DNA from: Planctomycetota bacterium
Lineage (GTDB): Bacteria; Planctomycetota; Planctomycetia; Pirellulales; UBA7805
DNA: 10,604 nt
NCBI GenBank assembly: GCA_014237955.1
Contig: JABABY010000054.1
Span: 1-10,604, forward strand
Direction of reading: 5' to 3'
The translations under genes were made by a program, and so were the position numbers. This document shows, in pieces, positions 1 through 6,903 of this stretch. Below the pieces are notes generated by a model. The model was given only the letters and a program-made list of their open reading frames with translations. It was not told the DNA's origin and did no database searches. Numbering within the stretch: the first letter of the stretch is position 1; each line of letters starts with the position of its first letter.

Positions 1-120
1 AACACGCCCATGGAGTTAGACTCGTTTAAAGTGATGGTTCCGGATCAGTAAGGGTACAGCCGTTCGAGGGTATTCTCAACGGGAGAGTGTGTTTTTCTGA
101 GGAAGCTTTATCGTCTTTGT
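1..120. other. Intergenic stretch downstream of nusB; no confident gene
   Basis: This is the region past the 3' end of nusB. On the plus strand the frame beginning at base 1 is open through 16 codons and stops with TAA at 49-51, so it could be the tail of a plus-strand gene entering from the left; 16 codons is too short to tell. On the minus strand an ATG at 11-9 opens a frame (Met-Gly-Val) running off the window, which could equally be the start of the next gene of the nusB operon. Neither is supported by recognisable protein similarity or a ribosome binding site. Confidence 0.3.
60..96 (+). terminator. Weak hairpin with distant T-run (possible terminator)
   Basis: On the plus strand CCGTT-c-GAG (60-68) can pair with CTCAACGG (75-82) around a six-base loop GGTATT, leaving one bulged C. 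A run of five T lies at 92-96, nine bases past the stem. The stem would suit a terminator for a plus-strand gene ending at 51, but the T-run is too far away for a textbook intrinsic terminator. On the minus strand no T-run follows, so it would not terminate nusB. Confidence 0.2.
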
Positions 121-525
121 TTAGGAATTCTGTTCCTTGAACAACTGGTCCAGGATGCCATTCACAAACGGTGCGGATTGTGCGGACCCAAATCGCTTGG
201 CAAGTTCAACCGCTTCGTCGACTACCACCCTGTCGGGCGTATCGGTGTGGAGCAGTTCAAATGCGCCCAGGCGAAGGACATTGCGATCTGTCACTGCCAT
301 ACGCGAAACGGTCCAGTTGTCAGCAGCGTTCTGAAGCATCTCGTCAAGTTCGCTGCGTTTACAACGCACGCCAACGACCAACTTGGTGGCCAAATCGATC
401 AGGTTGGCCGAACTGAGGCGTAGTTCCAGAAAGGGCGTTGCATCCGGAAGTGGATCCGCAGGATTTAAATCATCCTGGAAAAGTACCTGTAAAGCAACTT
501 CTCTGGCTCGACTTCGACGTGACAT
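121..525 (-). CDS. nusB: Transcription antitermination factor NusB
   Basis: NusB binds boxA RNA together with ribosomal protein S10 (NusE) and promotes antitermination, above all in rRNA operons; it is cytoplasmic and all-helical. The product is 134 residues, normal for the family (about 130-145). Visible family signatures are the N-terminal SRAREVALQVLFQ (residues 4-16), RNVLRLGAFEL (81-91), then VVDEAVELAKRFGS (101-114) and FVNGILD (120-126). I chose the ATG at 525 because it begins right before the conserved Arg-rich helix; an upstream GTG at 633 would add 36 unconserved residues and overlap ribH. No clear Shine-Dalgarno precedes it. It lies 53 bp after ribH, a pairing (ribH-nusB) also seen in E. 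coli, so co-transcription with ribH is likely. Confidence 0.94.
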   Translation of the reverse strand: MSRRSRAREVALQVLFQDDLNPADPLPDATPFLELRLSSANLIDLATKLVVGVRCKRSELDEMLQNAADNWTVSRMAVTDRNVLRLGAFELLHTDTPDRVVVDEAVELAKRFGSAQSAPFVNGILDQLFKEQNS

Positions 526-578
526 ACTGCTGGAGGTGTTTGGGGTTTGACGATTGGTGGGTGAAGCGTATTTGACGA

Positions 579-1055
579 TCAATCGTCCAGGCGGCCCAAC
601 AGGCTGAGCGTTTCCAGGGCCGCCTCGGCACACTCGGACCCTTTGTTACCCACATTGCCACCGGCCCGTTGGATTGCTTGCTCGAGCGTATCGCACGTAA
701 GTATGCCGAACAAGACGGGAACACCACTTGAGAGGGCGACTTCGGTGATTCCTAAACTGACGGCCCGATTGATATGATGGTCATGGCTGGTTTCTCCACG
801 AATGACAGCGCCTAGACAGAGAACCGCCTCGTAGCGATCTTGCTCCACCATTTTCTGTGCTACCAGAGGGATTTCAAAAGCACCCGGTACCCAGGCAACG
901 TGGATGTCCTCTTGAGCAACGCCTGCACCAAGAAGCGTCTCTATTGATCCGGAGAGCAACTTTGAGGTGATCGACAGGTTGTATCGTGAGACCACGATTG
1001 CAATGGGCCCCTCTGGGGCAACCTGCTCACCTTTGAATTCTTTGGTCACAGCCAA
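579..1055 (-). CDS. ribH: 6,7-dimethyl-8-ribityllumazine synthase
   Basis: RibH condenses 5-amino-6-ribitylamino-uracil with 3,4-dihydroxy-2-butanone 4-phosphate to give 6,7-dimethyl-8-ribityllumazine, the penultimate step of riboflavin synthesis; family members assemble as pentamers or 60-mer capsids. The 158 residues match usual length. Motifs seen are SRYN (23-26, aromatic substrate-stacking position Tyr25), PGAFEIP (57-63), GAVIRGETSHDHH (82-94) with His91 aligning to the catalytic histidine, PVLFGILT (113-120), and QRAGGNVGNKG (129-139), where Arg130 aligns with the phosphate-contacting arginine. No ATG exists between the rho stop (1121-1119) and the conserved N-terminus, so the start is TTG at 1055 or GTG at 1049. 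It follows rho by 63 bp in the same direction and precedes nusB by 53 bp. Confidence 0.96.
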   Translation of the reverse strand: MAVTKEFKGEQVAPEGPIAIVVSRYNLSITSKLLSGSIETLLGAGVAQEDIHVAWVPGAFEIPLVAQKMVEQDRYEAVLCLGAVIRGETSHDHHINRAVSLGITEVALSSGVPVLFGILTCDTLEQAIQRAGGNVGNKGSECAEAALETLSLLGRLDD

Positions 1056-1118
1056 TATACCTGTAGAGAGTGTTCTTGTTTTAAAGTTTCTGACGCTTTT
1101 CGTTGTCTGGGATAAAAA

Positions 1119-2594
1119 TCAAGATTTCATGTTCATGAGGAATTCAGCATTTGTTTTTGTTTTTTCTAGCCGTGAGACTAAAAGTTCCATCGAATCGGGG
1201 CCGTTCATTTCATGCAGTACTCGTCGCAAGATGCAGACGCGGCGATGTTCATCCGGATCCATCAGGATCTCCTCCCGGCGAGTACCGCTGCAATTGATAT
1301 CGATGGCAGGCCAAATACGCTTGTCCACCAATGCGCGATCCAGAACGATTTCTAGATTGCCCGTGCCTTTAAATTCTTCAAAAATAACTTCGTCCATTCT
1401 ACTGCCCGTATCGACCAGTGCCGTTGCAAGGATTGTTAGCGATCCACCTTCCTCGACCTTGCGCGCCGAGCCAAAGAATCGTTTGGGTCGCTGCATTGCG
1501 TTGGCATCGATTCCTCCGGAGAGAATCTTTCCCGAATTTGGACATTCCGAATTCCATGCCCGTGCGAGTCGCGTGATTGAATCAAGGAAAATGACAACAT
1601 CATTTCCAAACTCGACCATGCGTTTTGCTTTTTCCAGGACCATTTCTGACACCTGGACATGGCGTGCAGAGGCTTCATCAAACGTAGAACTGATGACTTC
1701 GCAGTTCCCACCATGAACCTGTCGTTCCATATCGGTGACTTCTTCAGGACGCTCGTCAATGAGCAGCATGATGACGTAGCATTCGGGGAAATTGGCCAAG
1801 ACTGCTTTGGCCATTTTCTGCAATAAGATGGTCTTACCGGCTCTCGGCGGACTGACAATAAGCCCGCGTTGGCCAAAGCCGACAGGAGTTATCAGATCAC
1901 AAACTCGCGTGGACATCTCGTCCGCAGTGGTTTCAAAAACAATACGCTGGTCAGGGTGTAGCGGTGTGAGGTCTTCAAAGTCAACTTTTTCGGCCATTAA
2001 GTCGGGATGTTGATAATTGATTGCTTCGACGCGCAAAAGGGCAAAGTAGCGTTCGTTTTCTTTCGGAGGGCGTATCTGACCGGAAACCGTTGTGCCGGTA
2101 CGCAGCCCGAAGCGGCGAATCTGGCTGGGAGATACGTAGATGTCATCGGGGCAGGAGAGGTAGTGATAATCGGGGCTACGGAGAAAACCGAAACCATCGG
2201 GAAGAATTTCGAGTGTTCCTTCACCGTACATCAGCCCGTTCATTTTGACCTGTTCTTTCAGGATTCTGAAAATCAGATCCTGCTTATTCAGGCTCTCGAC
2301 ATCGGAGAGATTTTGCTTCTCAGCATGTGCCAGTAAATCTCCCATGCTCATCCGTTGCAATTCGGCGATGTGAACATCACCATGGTTTATTTTTTCTTTG
2401 TCCTCCGTTGAGGAAGGCTGCTGGTGATCCGTTTCGCAGGCAATCTCTTCGGCAAGCGAAATCGGCTGTTCTTCCAGGTTGCTGGTGGTCTGGTCACGAT
2501 CTCTCGGAGGCGTCGCCCGTTTGTCTTTGTTGGGCGGCGTCTCCGAATGATCGGAGCCGTTTTCGTCTTTATGGATTTTTTGATTGTCTGTCAT
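1119..2594 (-). CDS. rho: Transcription termination factor Rho
   Basis: Rho is a hexameric RNA-dependent ATPase/helicase that loads on C-rich untranslated RNA and terminates transcription. From the ATG at 2594 the protein has 491 residues. An about 75-residue charged, probably disordered leader comes first, then the Rho N-terminal helical domain (about 75-115), the OB-fold RNA-binding domain with DGFGFLRS (133-140), the Walker A motif SPPRAGKT (248-255), LLIDERPEEVTDM (277-289), FLDSITRLARAWN (336-348), and the C-terminal region with GGSLTILATALVDTGSRMDE (383-402) and FEEFKGTGN, which line the central RNA channel. All ATPase and translocation motifs look intact. The start is supported by AGGAG at 2611-2607, 12 bases upstream. 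The frame remains open upstream to a GTG at 2798, but that part is hydrophobic and Cys-rich, unlike Rho. It sits between coaE and ribH. Confidence 0.98.
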   Translation of the reverse strand: MTDNQKIHKDENGSDHSETPPNKDKRATPPRDRDQTTSNLEEQPISLAEEIACETDHQQPSSTEDKEKINHGDVHIAELQRMSMGDLLAHAEKQNLSDVESLNKQDLIFRILKEQVKMNGLMYGEGTLEILPDGFGFLRSPDYHYLSCPDDIYVSPSQIRRFGLRTGTTVSGQIRPPKENERYFALLRVEAINYQHPDLMAEKVDFEDLTPLHPDQRIVFETTADEMSTRVCDLITPVGFGQRGLIVSPPRAGKTILLQKMAKAVLANFPECYVIMLLIDERPEEVTDMERQVHGGNCEVISSTFDEASARHVQVSEMVLEKAKRMVEFGNDVVIFLDSITRLARAWNSECPNSGKILSGGIDANAMQRPKRFFGSARKVEEGGSLTILATALVDTGSRMDEVIFEEFKGTGNLEIVLDRALVDKRIWPAIDINCSGTRREEILMDPDEHRRVCILRRVLHEMNGPDSMELLVSRLEKTKTNAEFLMNMKS

Positions 2595-2805
2595 TACAGA
2601 CAACAACTCCTGCACTAAAAAACCCGCGATGGCAAGCGAAAGTGCCATTCGGAGACGAGTTTTTGGATGAAGGATGGGCAACGCACCATTTTCGCAGCGG
2701 GAAAATCGTTGCAGGAAAACGGTGCGCAGGAAAAACGAGCAACAATAGAAAGGAATGAATCGGATAAGACAAACAGAAAGGAAACTTATAGATGTCACCT
2801 TAATT
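2595..2805 (-). promoter_or_regulatory. rho 5' leader region between coaE and rho
   Basis: This 211-bp gap is the second largest in the window and lies directly before rho. Besides the hairpin/T-run described separately and the AGGAG at 2611-2607, it has a -10-like TATAAG at 2787-2782, but I could not find a convincing -35 partner. The rho frame happens to be open across the whole gap, yet the translation does not look like protein. Rho genes of other bacteria have long leaders in which Rho limits its own synthesis; a similar role here is inference only. Confidence 0.4.
2617..2648 (-). terminator. Hairpin plus T6 in rho leader (possible attenuator)
   Basis: Read on the minus strand, ATGGCA (2648-2643) and TGCCAT (2634-2629) form a perfect 6-bp stem with an 8-base loop. 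This is followed by CGCGGG and then six T (2622-2617), ending only 22 bases before the rho start codon. GCGGG (2627-2623), next to the T-run, can alternatively pair with a CCCGC further upstream in the leader, which would put a GC stem right against the T-run. The arrangement suggests mutually exclusive structures, but it is a visual call without folding energies. Confidence 0.35.
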
Positions 2806-3414
2806 TTACATCTTAGAGTCGTTTAGGGAATCCCATACGGAGCGAATTTTCTCGCGAAGATGTGTCAAGCCCTCGGTGTTAGAGACCACGAAATCGGCTT
2901 TTTCCCGCTTGCTTTCTAGTGGCAACTGGCAGGCCTCCCGGTGGGCCAGTTGTTCTACATCCCATCCTCGCAACGCGGCATATTTTTGTCTCTGAGACAG
3001 TGGAGTCTCGAGGAAAAGAATTTTTTCGCATATTTGATGCCAGTCGGTTTTTAGGAGCAGTGCGGCATCGAGAACGACAACTTTAGCCGCTTCGGCGCGG
3101 AGGCGAGAGAGTTTCTCACGGAGTCTCTGGGCAATTCGCGGGTGGGTCAAATTCTCAAGAAATTTCAGTTCTTTTGATGCCTCTGCCGTCTCGCCGAACA
3201 CGATAGCCGCTACGCGAGTGCGGTCCACCTCTCCGGCATCGTCAAGAATCGCATCCCCCCAGCGGTCTTGAATGGCAGAGAGAATGTCCGCTTCACGCAG
3301 CACCTGGTGGCCGAAGTGATCTCCGCTTAGGACGGTGGCCCCAAGTTCCTCAAAGATGCTGGCCACCAGCGACTTGCCACTGGCGATGCCCCCTACGATG
3401 CCGAGAACTTGCAT
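2806..3414 (-). CDS. coaE: Dephospho-CoA kinase
   Basis: CoaE phosphorylates the 3'-hydroxyl of dephospho-CoA with ATP, the last step of coenzyme A synthesis, in the cytoplasm. From the ATG at 3414 it has 202 residues, typical of the family. A P-loop GGIASGKS (8-15) follows a short beta strand; Asp32 in GDHFGHQ takes the place of the conserved substrate-binding aspartate; LTHPRI (89-94), VVVLDAALLL (112-121), a lid region with Arg residues around 139-149, and ADFVVSNTEG (173-182) are all family landmarks. The usual Asp-x-Pro-Leu-Leu-x-Glu stretch reads DAALLLK, so the Pro and the acidic residue are replaced. The frame extends to 3546 but that would overlap the preceding gene and add 44 unrelated residues. 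No Shine-Dalgarno is visible. It lies 82 bp after the TM2 gene and 211 bp before rho. Confidence 0.92.
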   Translation of the reverse strand: MQVLGIVGGIASGKSLVASIFEELGATVLSGDHFGHQVLREADILSAIQDRWGDAILDDAGEVDRTRVAAIVFGETAEASKELKFLENLTHPRIAQRLREKLSRLRAEAAKVVVLDAALLLKTDWHQICEKILFLETPLSQRQKYAALRGWDVEQLAHREACQLPLESKREKADFVVSNTEGLTHLREKIRSVWDSLNDSKM

Positions 3415-3496
3415 GGACAGATTGCTCACACTGTTGAGGTGGTGGTTTTGCAGATAGGCGTTCTGAAATATCTGACAGCCAGTCAGAATCATTCCT

Positions 3497-3787
3497 TCAG
3501 AACCATTCCTTCTTCTCAATGGCATAGGTTTGATAAAAATCATCATCCGACTTTGTCAGATAGATGATTCCCTCAATCAATCCGATGATGTTCATGATAG
3601 GTGACGCAAGGAAACAACTACAGACGGTCACCAATAGCATGATGATTCCAGGGGTTGTCAGCCCAAGAACAAATTTGTGAATTCCAAGTGCACCCAAAAC
3701 GATGCCGAAGATGCCAGCAACAATTTTTTTCTCGGCAAACGCTTCCTTGTCTGGTGGGGGCGTGGGATCAGAATTGATTTCTGGCAT
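3497..3787 (-). CDS. TM2-domain small membrane protein
   Basis: This 96-residue protein has a short Pro/acid-rich N-terminus (1-20), then a TM2-type module. A Lys-Lys pair and first membrane segment (about 21-42) contain GIFGIVLGALGIHKF, with the Gly and His-Lys-Phe typical of TM2 proteins (normally G-x-H-x-F-Y). A turn follows, then a second segment (about 46-76) ending in GLIEGIIYL, where TM2 proteins usually have a W-x-(I/L)-D-x-(I/L) pattern, and a charged tail with SDDDF (80-84). Function is unknown for most bacterial TM2 proteins; a role in the inner membrane is all that can be said. The start is ATG at 3787 with at best a weak AAGAGA upstream. It is 150 bp after polA and 82 bp before coaE on the same strand, so it may share their transcript. 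Confidence 0.85.
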   Translation of the reverse strand: MPEINSDPTPPPDKEAFAEKKIVAGIFGIVLGALGIHKFVLGLTTPGIIMLLVTVCSCFLASPIMNIIGLIEGIIYLTKSDDDFYQTYAIEKKEWF

Positions 3788-3937
3788 TGGATATCTCTTG
3801 TCGTGTGACCGGAAATTAAATGCTGTTTTATGGTGCGGCGACTTGCAGTCTATGATGTTCCTCTAGCTGATAACAGGGCTCAGGGGGGAACCCCTTACTT
3901 TTGGTTTGCAATGGGTGCGTCAACGGACAAATGTTTT
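3788..3937 (-). other. Gap between polA and TM2 gene, with small GC hairpin
   Basis: No gene is seen in these 150 bp. On the minus strand AGGGG (3895-3891) and CCCCT (3886-3882) can form a 5-bp stem around TTCC, about 45 bases past the polA stop. No T-run follows, so it is not a clear intrinsic terminator and transcription may continue into the TM2 gene. Confidence 0.35.
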
Positions 3938-6754
3938 TTAGACCTCTGCCCAATTCGCGCCAAACTTGATGTCTACCTTAAGAGGGACTGCGAGTTGTGC
4001 CGCAGATTCCATTTCGTCCCGGACGCATCGTTCAAGATTGCTGCACTCCTCCGGTGGTACCTCAAAGATCAACTCGTCATGGATTTGCAGTAGCATGTTT
4101 GCCTGAAACGATTCGTGCTTAAGACGATCATGGATACGAAGCATTGCCCGTTTCATCAGGTCAGCTGCGGAGCCTTGGATCACCGTGTTGATCGCCATTC
4201 GCTCGGCCAGGTTGCGTTGGCGTCCGTTTGTTTCGCTGCGAACCCCTTTGATATCCCGGCGGCGGCCAAAAAGGGTACTCACGTACCCCTGTTTTTGACA
4301 GTTTGTGAGCAGTTCGTCGAGAAACTCGTCGATACGTGGATAGCGATCAAAGTAGGCATCGATGAACTCTGCTGCTGCATCACGCTCGATGTTCAGTGAT
4401 TTGGCGAGGCCAAAAGGACTTTGTCCATAAATCACACCAAAATTGACCGCTTTGGCGCCCCGACGCATCTCGGGACTCACGTCGCTGAGTGGGACATTGT
4501 ATACCTGGCTGGCGACAAGTGTATGAATATCCTCGTCGCGATCAAAAGCGCTGATGAGCGCTTCATCGGCCGTACAGTGGGCCAACACGCGGAGTTCGAT
4601 TTGTGAATAGTCGGCGGCCAACAGTTGCCATCCCTCCACTCCTGGCAAAAAAGCGGCGCGAATTTTACGACCTATTGGAGTTCGGATTGGAATGTTTTGA
4701 AGATTTGGGTCGCTCGAGCTAAGCCGGCCCGTGGCAGCAACGACTTGATTGAACGATGCGTGAACGCGACCGGTGTCCGGGTAAACAAGTGAGGGCAGGG
4801 CATCCACATACGTATTTTTCAGCTTGGCAAACTGCCGGTACTCGATAATTTTCTCTGGCAGTGGATGCTGCTCGGAAAGTTGTTCCAGGACATCGACATC
4901 CGTGCTGGCCCCACTTTTTGTTTTTTTAATAACCGGAAGTCCAATTTCATCGAAGAGAATTGCTGCCAGTTGCTTGGGCGAGGCGATATTGAATTCACGG
5001 CCCGCAAGTTGATAGATTTCCGTTTCTAACGATTTGAGTTCCTCGCCAAATTGGTGGCTCAATTTCGCAAGCAGATCGGTGTCAACCTTGATGCCGGTGT
5101 ATTCCATTTCCACCAGGACATCAATCAAGGGCATTTCCAACTCGTTGAACAGGTCGCCAAGATGGTTTTCCACCAACTGGTTTTCCAGCAGTGGTCTCAA
5201 GCGTAATGGAACATCGGCATCTTCTGCGGCATAGGGACTAATTTCGGCGAGCGGTACTTGATCCATACGCAATTGGTTTTTCCCTTTACCGATAAGGGTT
5301 CCGATCTTAATCGTGTCGTGTCCGAGATGGTGTTGTGCTAGTGCATCGAGGCTGTGGCTGCGACGACCAGCCTCCAGCAGGTAACTGGCAATCATGGTGT
5401 CAAATGCCACACCCCGGACCGTGACGCCCGCGGAGCGCAAAACGATCAAATCGTACTTGAGGTTTTGCCCCACCTTCTCGATATCCGGATTTTCAAGAAT
5501 CGGCCGCAAGAGTTCGAGGGCCTCTTTTGGATCGAGCGAGGTTTCGTTTTCTGGTGCCTGGACCGGAATGTAGTAGGCCAGTCCCGGCTGGAAGCAAAAC
5601 GAATAGCCTACGATTGCTGCTTGCCGGGGCCGAACACTGGTGGTTTCGACATCGAGGGAAACGGCTGGTTGGCTTTCCAAGATTTTGACAAGTTTTTTTA
5701 ACGCATCGATGCTAGTAATCGATTGATAGTCCGCTTGCCAATTCTCAGGAGTCGTTTTGCCCCCTTCCAGATCTGAGATCTGCTCAGAAAGTCGGCGAAA
5801 ACCAAATTCATGAAAGAGGGGGAGGATCTTTTCTCGATCGAGTGGATGAACTTCTGCATCCATCCAGTCGATTTCAACCGGGACATCGTCGACCAGTCGG
5901 ACCAACTCACGACTCAGGATGGCAGCGTCCCGGCCATCGCGGAGGTAATTCTGTTTGGCCCCCGTAATGTCATCGACATGGGCAAAGACTTCTTCGAGTG
6001 AGCCATACTTTTGCAACAGGCCAGTCGCCGTTTTAGGGCCAATGCGAGCTACCCCGGGAATATTGTCGGTGGAGTCCCCCACTAAGGACTGGAAGTCAAC
6101 AACCTGTTCGGGCCCAATTCCCCAGTCTTTTTCAAGATTTGTTCGATCGTATATCTGGTGTTTACGTATGTTGTAAATCTGCACACGATCGGTAATGAGT
6201 TGACGGCAATCTTTATCGCCAGTTACCAGCACGCAATTCGCTCCGGCACGGTCGGCTTTGGTGGCGATTGTTGCCAGAATATCATCGGCCTCATACGAGG
6301 CATTTTCCAGTAGTGGAATATCGAGCGATTCAATGACGCGACGTATGCCAGGGAATTGCGCAGCAAGTTCGTCCGGCATTTCACCCCGATCCGCTTTGTA
6401 CTGCTCATAGAGTTCATGCCGAAAGGTTGGACCGGGCCGATCGAAAGCACAAATAAGAAAATCGGGTTTTTTTTGCGTGAGCAGATAGAGAAGATCCCGT
6501 GCAAAACCAAAGATTGCATTCACCGGCTCGCCCTGGGGGCTGGTCATTTCGCCAATCGCATGAAAGACCTGAAAAATCAAGGAATGGGAATCGATGACGT
6601 AGATCGTACGGCCTTCGAGCGAGCATTCGGTTGTTGCCGCCGTTGGTTGGGGCGGTGCAGGTTGGCTCACCTGGGTGCCTCGGTTGTCATCTGAGGGGTC
6701 CATTTGTTGGTCCTCAAATCCCTCCAAGGCAAGCTGGCGTCTCTGTTTCGCCAT
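3938..6754 (-). CDS. polA: DNA polymerase I
   Basis: PolA fills gaps, removes RNA primers and repairs DNA. From ATG 6754 it has 938 residues, close to the E. coli length. Order: a Gln/Pro-rich N-terminal tail (1-47); a 5'-nuclease (FEN) domain (about 50-330) with AFDRPGPTFRH, YEADDI, TGDKD and GDSTDNIPG, the acidic metal-binding set; a 3'-5' exonuclease domain (about 345-530) with intact SLDVET (366-371), GQNLKYD (429-435) and YAAED (508-512), so proofreading should work; and the polymerase domain with motif A ADYSQIELR (714-722), motif B RRGAKAVNFGVIYG (764-777; Phe772 at the ddNTP-discriminating position) and motif C QIHDELIF (890-897). An in-frame TTG at 6775 is a possible earlier start; ATG 6754 is preferred, though neither has a Shine-Dalgarno. 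It heads the minus-strand housekeeping run. Confidence 0.98.
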   Translation of the reverse strand: MAKQRRQLALEGFEDQQMDPSDDNRGTQVSQPAPPQPTAATTECSLEGRTIYVIDSHSLIFQVFHAIGEMTSPQGEPVNAIFGFARDLLYLLTQKKPDFLICAFDRPGPTFRHELYEQYKADRGEMPDELAAQFPGIRRVIESLDIPLLENASYEADDILATIATKADRAGANCVLVTGDKDCRQLITDRVQIYNIRKHQIYDRTNLEKDWGIGPEQVVDFQSLVGDSTDNIPGVARIGPKTATGLLQKYGSLEEVFAHVDDITGAKQNYLRDGRDAAILSRELVRLVDDVPVEIDWMDAEVHPLDREKILPLFHEFGFRRLSEQISDLEGGKTTPENWQADYQSITSIDALKKLVKILESQPAVSLDVETTSVRPRQAAIVGYSFCFQPGLAYYIPVQAPENETSLDPKEALELLRPILENPDIEKVGQNLKYDLIVLRSAGVTVRGVAFDTMIASYLLEAGRRSHSLDALAQHHLGHDTIKIGTLIGKGKNQLRMDQVPLAEISPYAAEDADVPLRLRPLLENQLVENHLGDLFNELEMPLIDVLVEMEYTGIKVDTDLLAKLSHQFGEELKSLETEIYQLAGREFNIASPKQLAAILFDEIGLPVIKKTKSGASTDVDVLEQLSEQHPLPEKIIEYRQFAKLKNTYVDALPSLVYPDTGRVHASFNQVVAATGRLSSSDPNLQNIPIRTPIGRKIRAAFLPGVEGWQLLAADYSQIELRVLAHCTADEALISAFDRDEDIHTLVASQVYNVPLSDVSPEMRRGAKAVNFGVIYGQSPFGLAKSLNIERDAAAEFIDAYFDRYPRIDEFLDELLTNCQKQGYVSTLFGRRRDIKGVRSETNGRQRNLAERMAINTVIQGSAADLMKRAMLRIHDRLKHESFQANMLLQIHDELIFEVPPEECSNLERCVRDEMESAAQLAVPLKVDIKFGANWAEV

Positions 6755-6806
6755 AACCGGGCCGTTCTGTGGCAATAGAAGGAAACAAAATTATGCTGGA
6801 AATACG

Positions 6807-6842
6807 ACAGATCCGAAGATCTTGTAGGCCTCAAATCGGCCT
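6807..6842 (-). promoter_or_regulatory. Two adjacent hairpins in predicted polA leader
   Basis: On the minus strand, AGGCC (6842-6838) and GGCCT (6830-6826) form a 5-bp stem with a 7-base loop. Directly after it, AGATC (6822-6818) and GATCT (6813-6809) pair around TTCG, giving the exceptionally stable C(UUCG)G tetraloop in RNA; two further pairs form past a single bulged T. Both lie between the predicted transcription start (about 6857) and the ATG at 6754. No T-run follows, so they look like leader structure rather than a terminator. Confidence 0.4.
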
Positions 6843-6863
6843 TGGTTGCCGTCCTGGCTGTTC

Positions 6864-6893
6864 ATGGTAGGTCTGGCTAAAGAGCGTTGTCAA
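6864..6893 (-). promoter_or_regulatory. Candidate sigma70-type promoter of polA
   Basis: On the minus strand a perfect TTGACA (6893-6888) is followed, after 18 bases, by TACCAT (6869-6864), which matches four of six positions of TATAAT. Transcription would begin near 6857, giving a leader of about 100 bases to the polA ATG at 6754. The spacing is within the normal 16-18 range. The match is by eye and assumes a housekeeping sigma factor of the usual specificity. Confidence 0.45.
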
Positions 6894-6903
6894 GCGACTC
6901 ACT

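Noticed and set aside
526..633. Upstream GTG start for nusB
   Set aside because: It would add 36 non-conserved residues and overlap the ribH 3' end; ATG 525 begins at the family's conserved N-terminal helix.
967..1716. Long plus-strand open frame opposite rho and ribH
   Set aside because: It lies entirely antisense to two well-conserved genes, has a Ser/Arg-rich composition typical of antisense shadows, and resembles no protein I know.
2595..2798. In-frame upstream extension of rho to a GTG at 2798 (68 more residues)
   Set aside because: The translation is hydrophobic and Cys/Phe-rich, unlike any Rho N-terminus, whereas the ATG at 2594 has an AGGAG upstream and begins a plausible charged leader.
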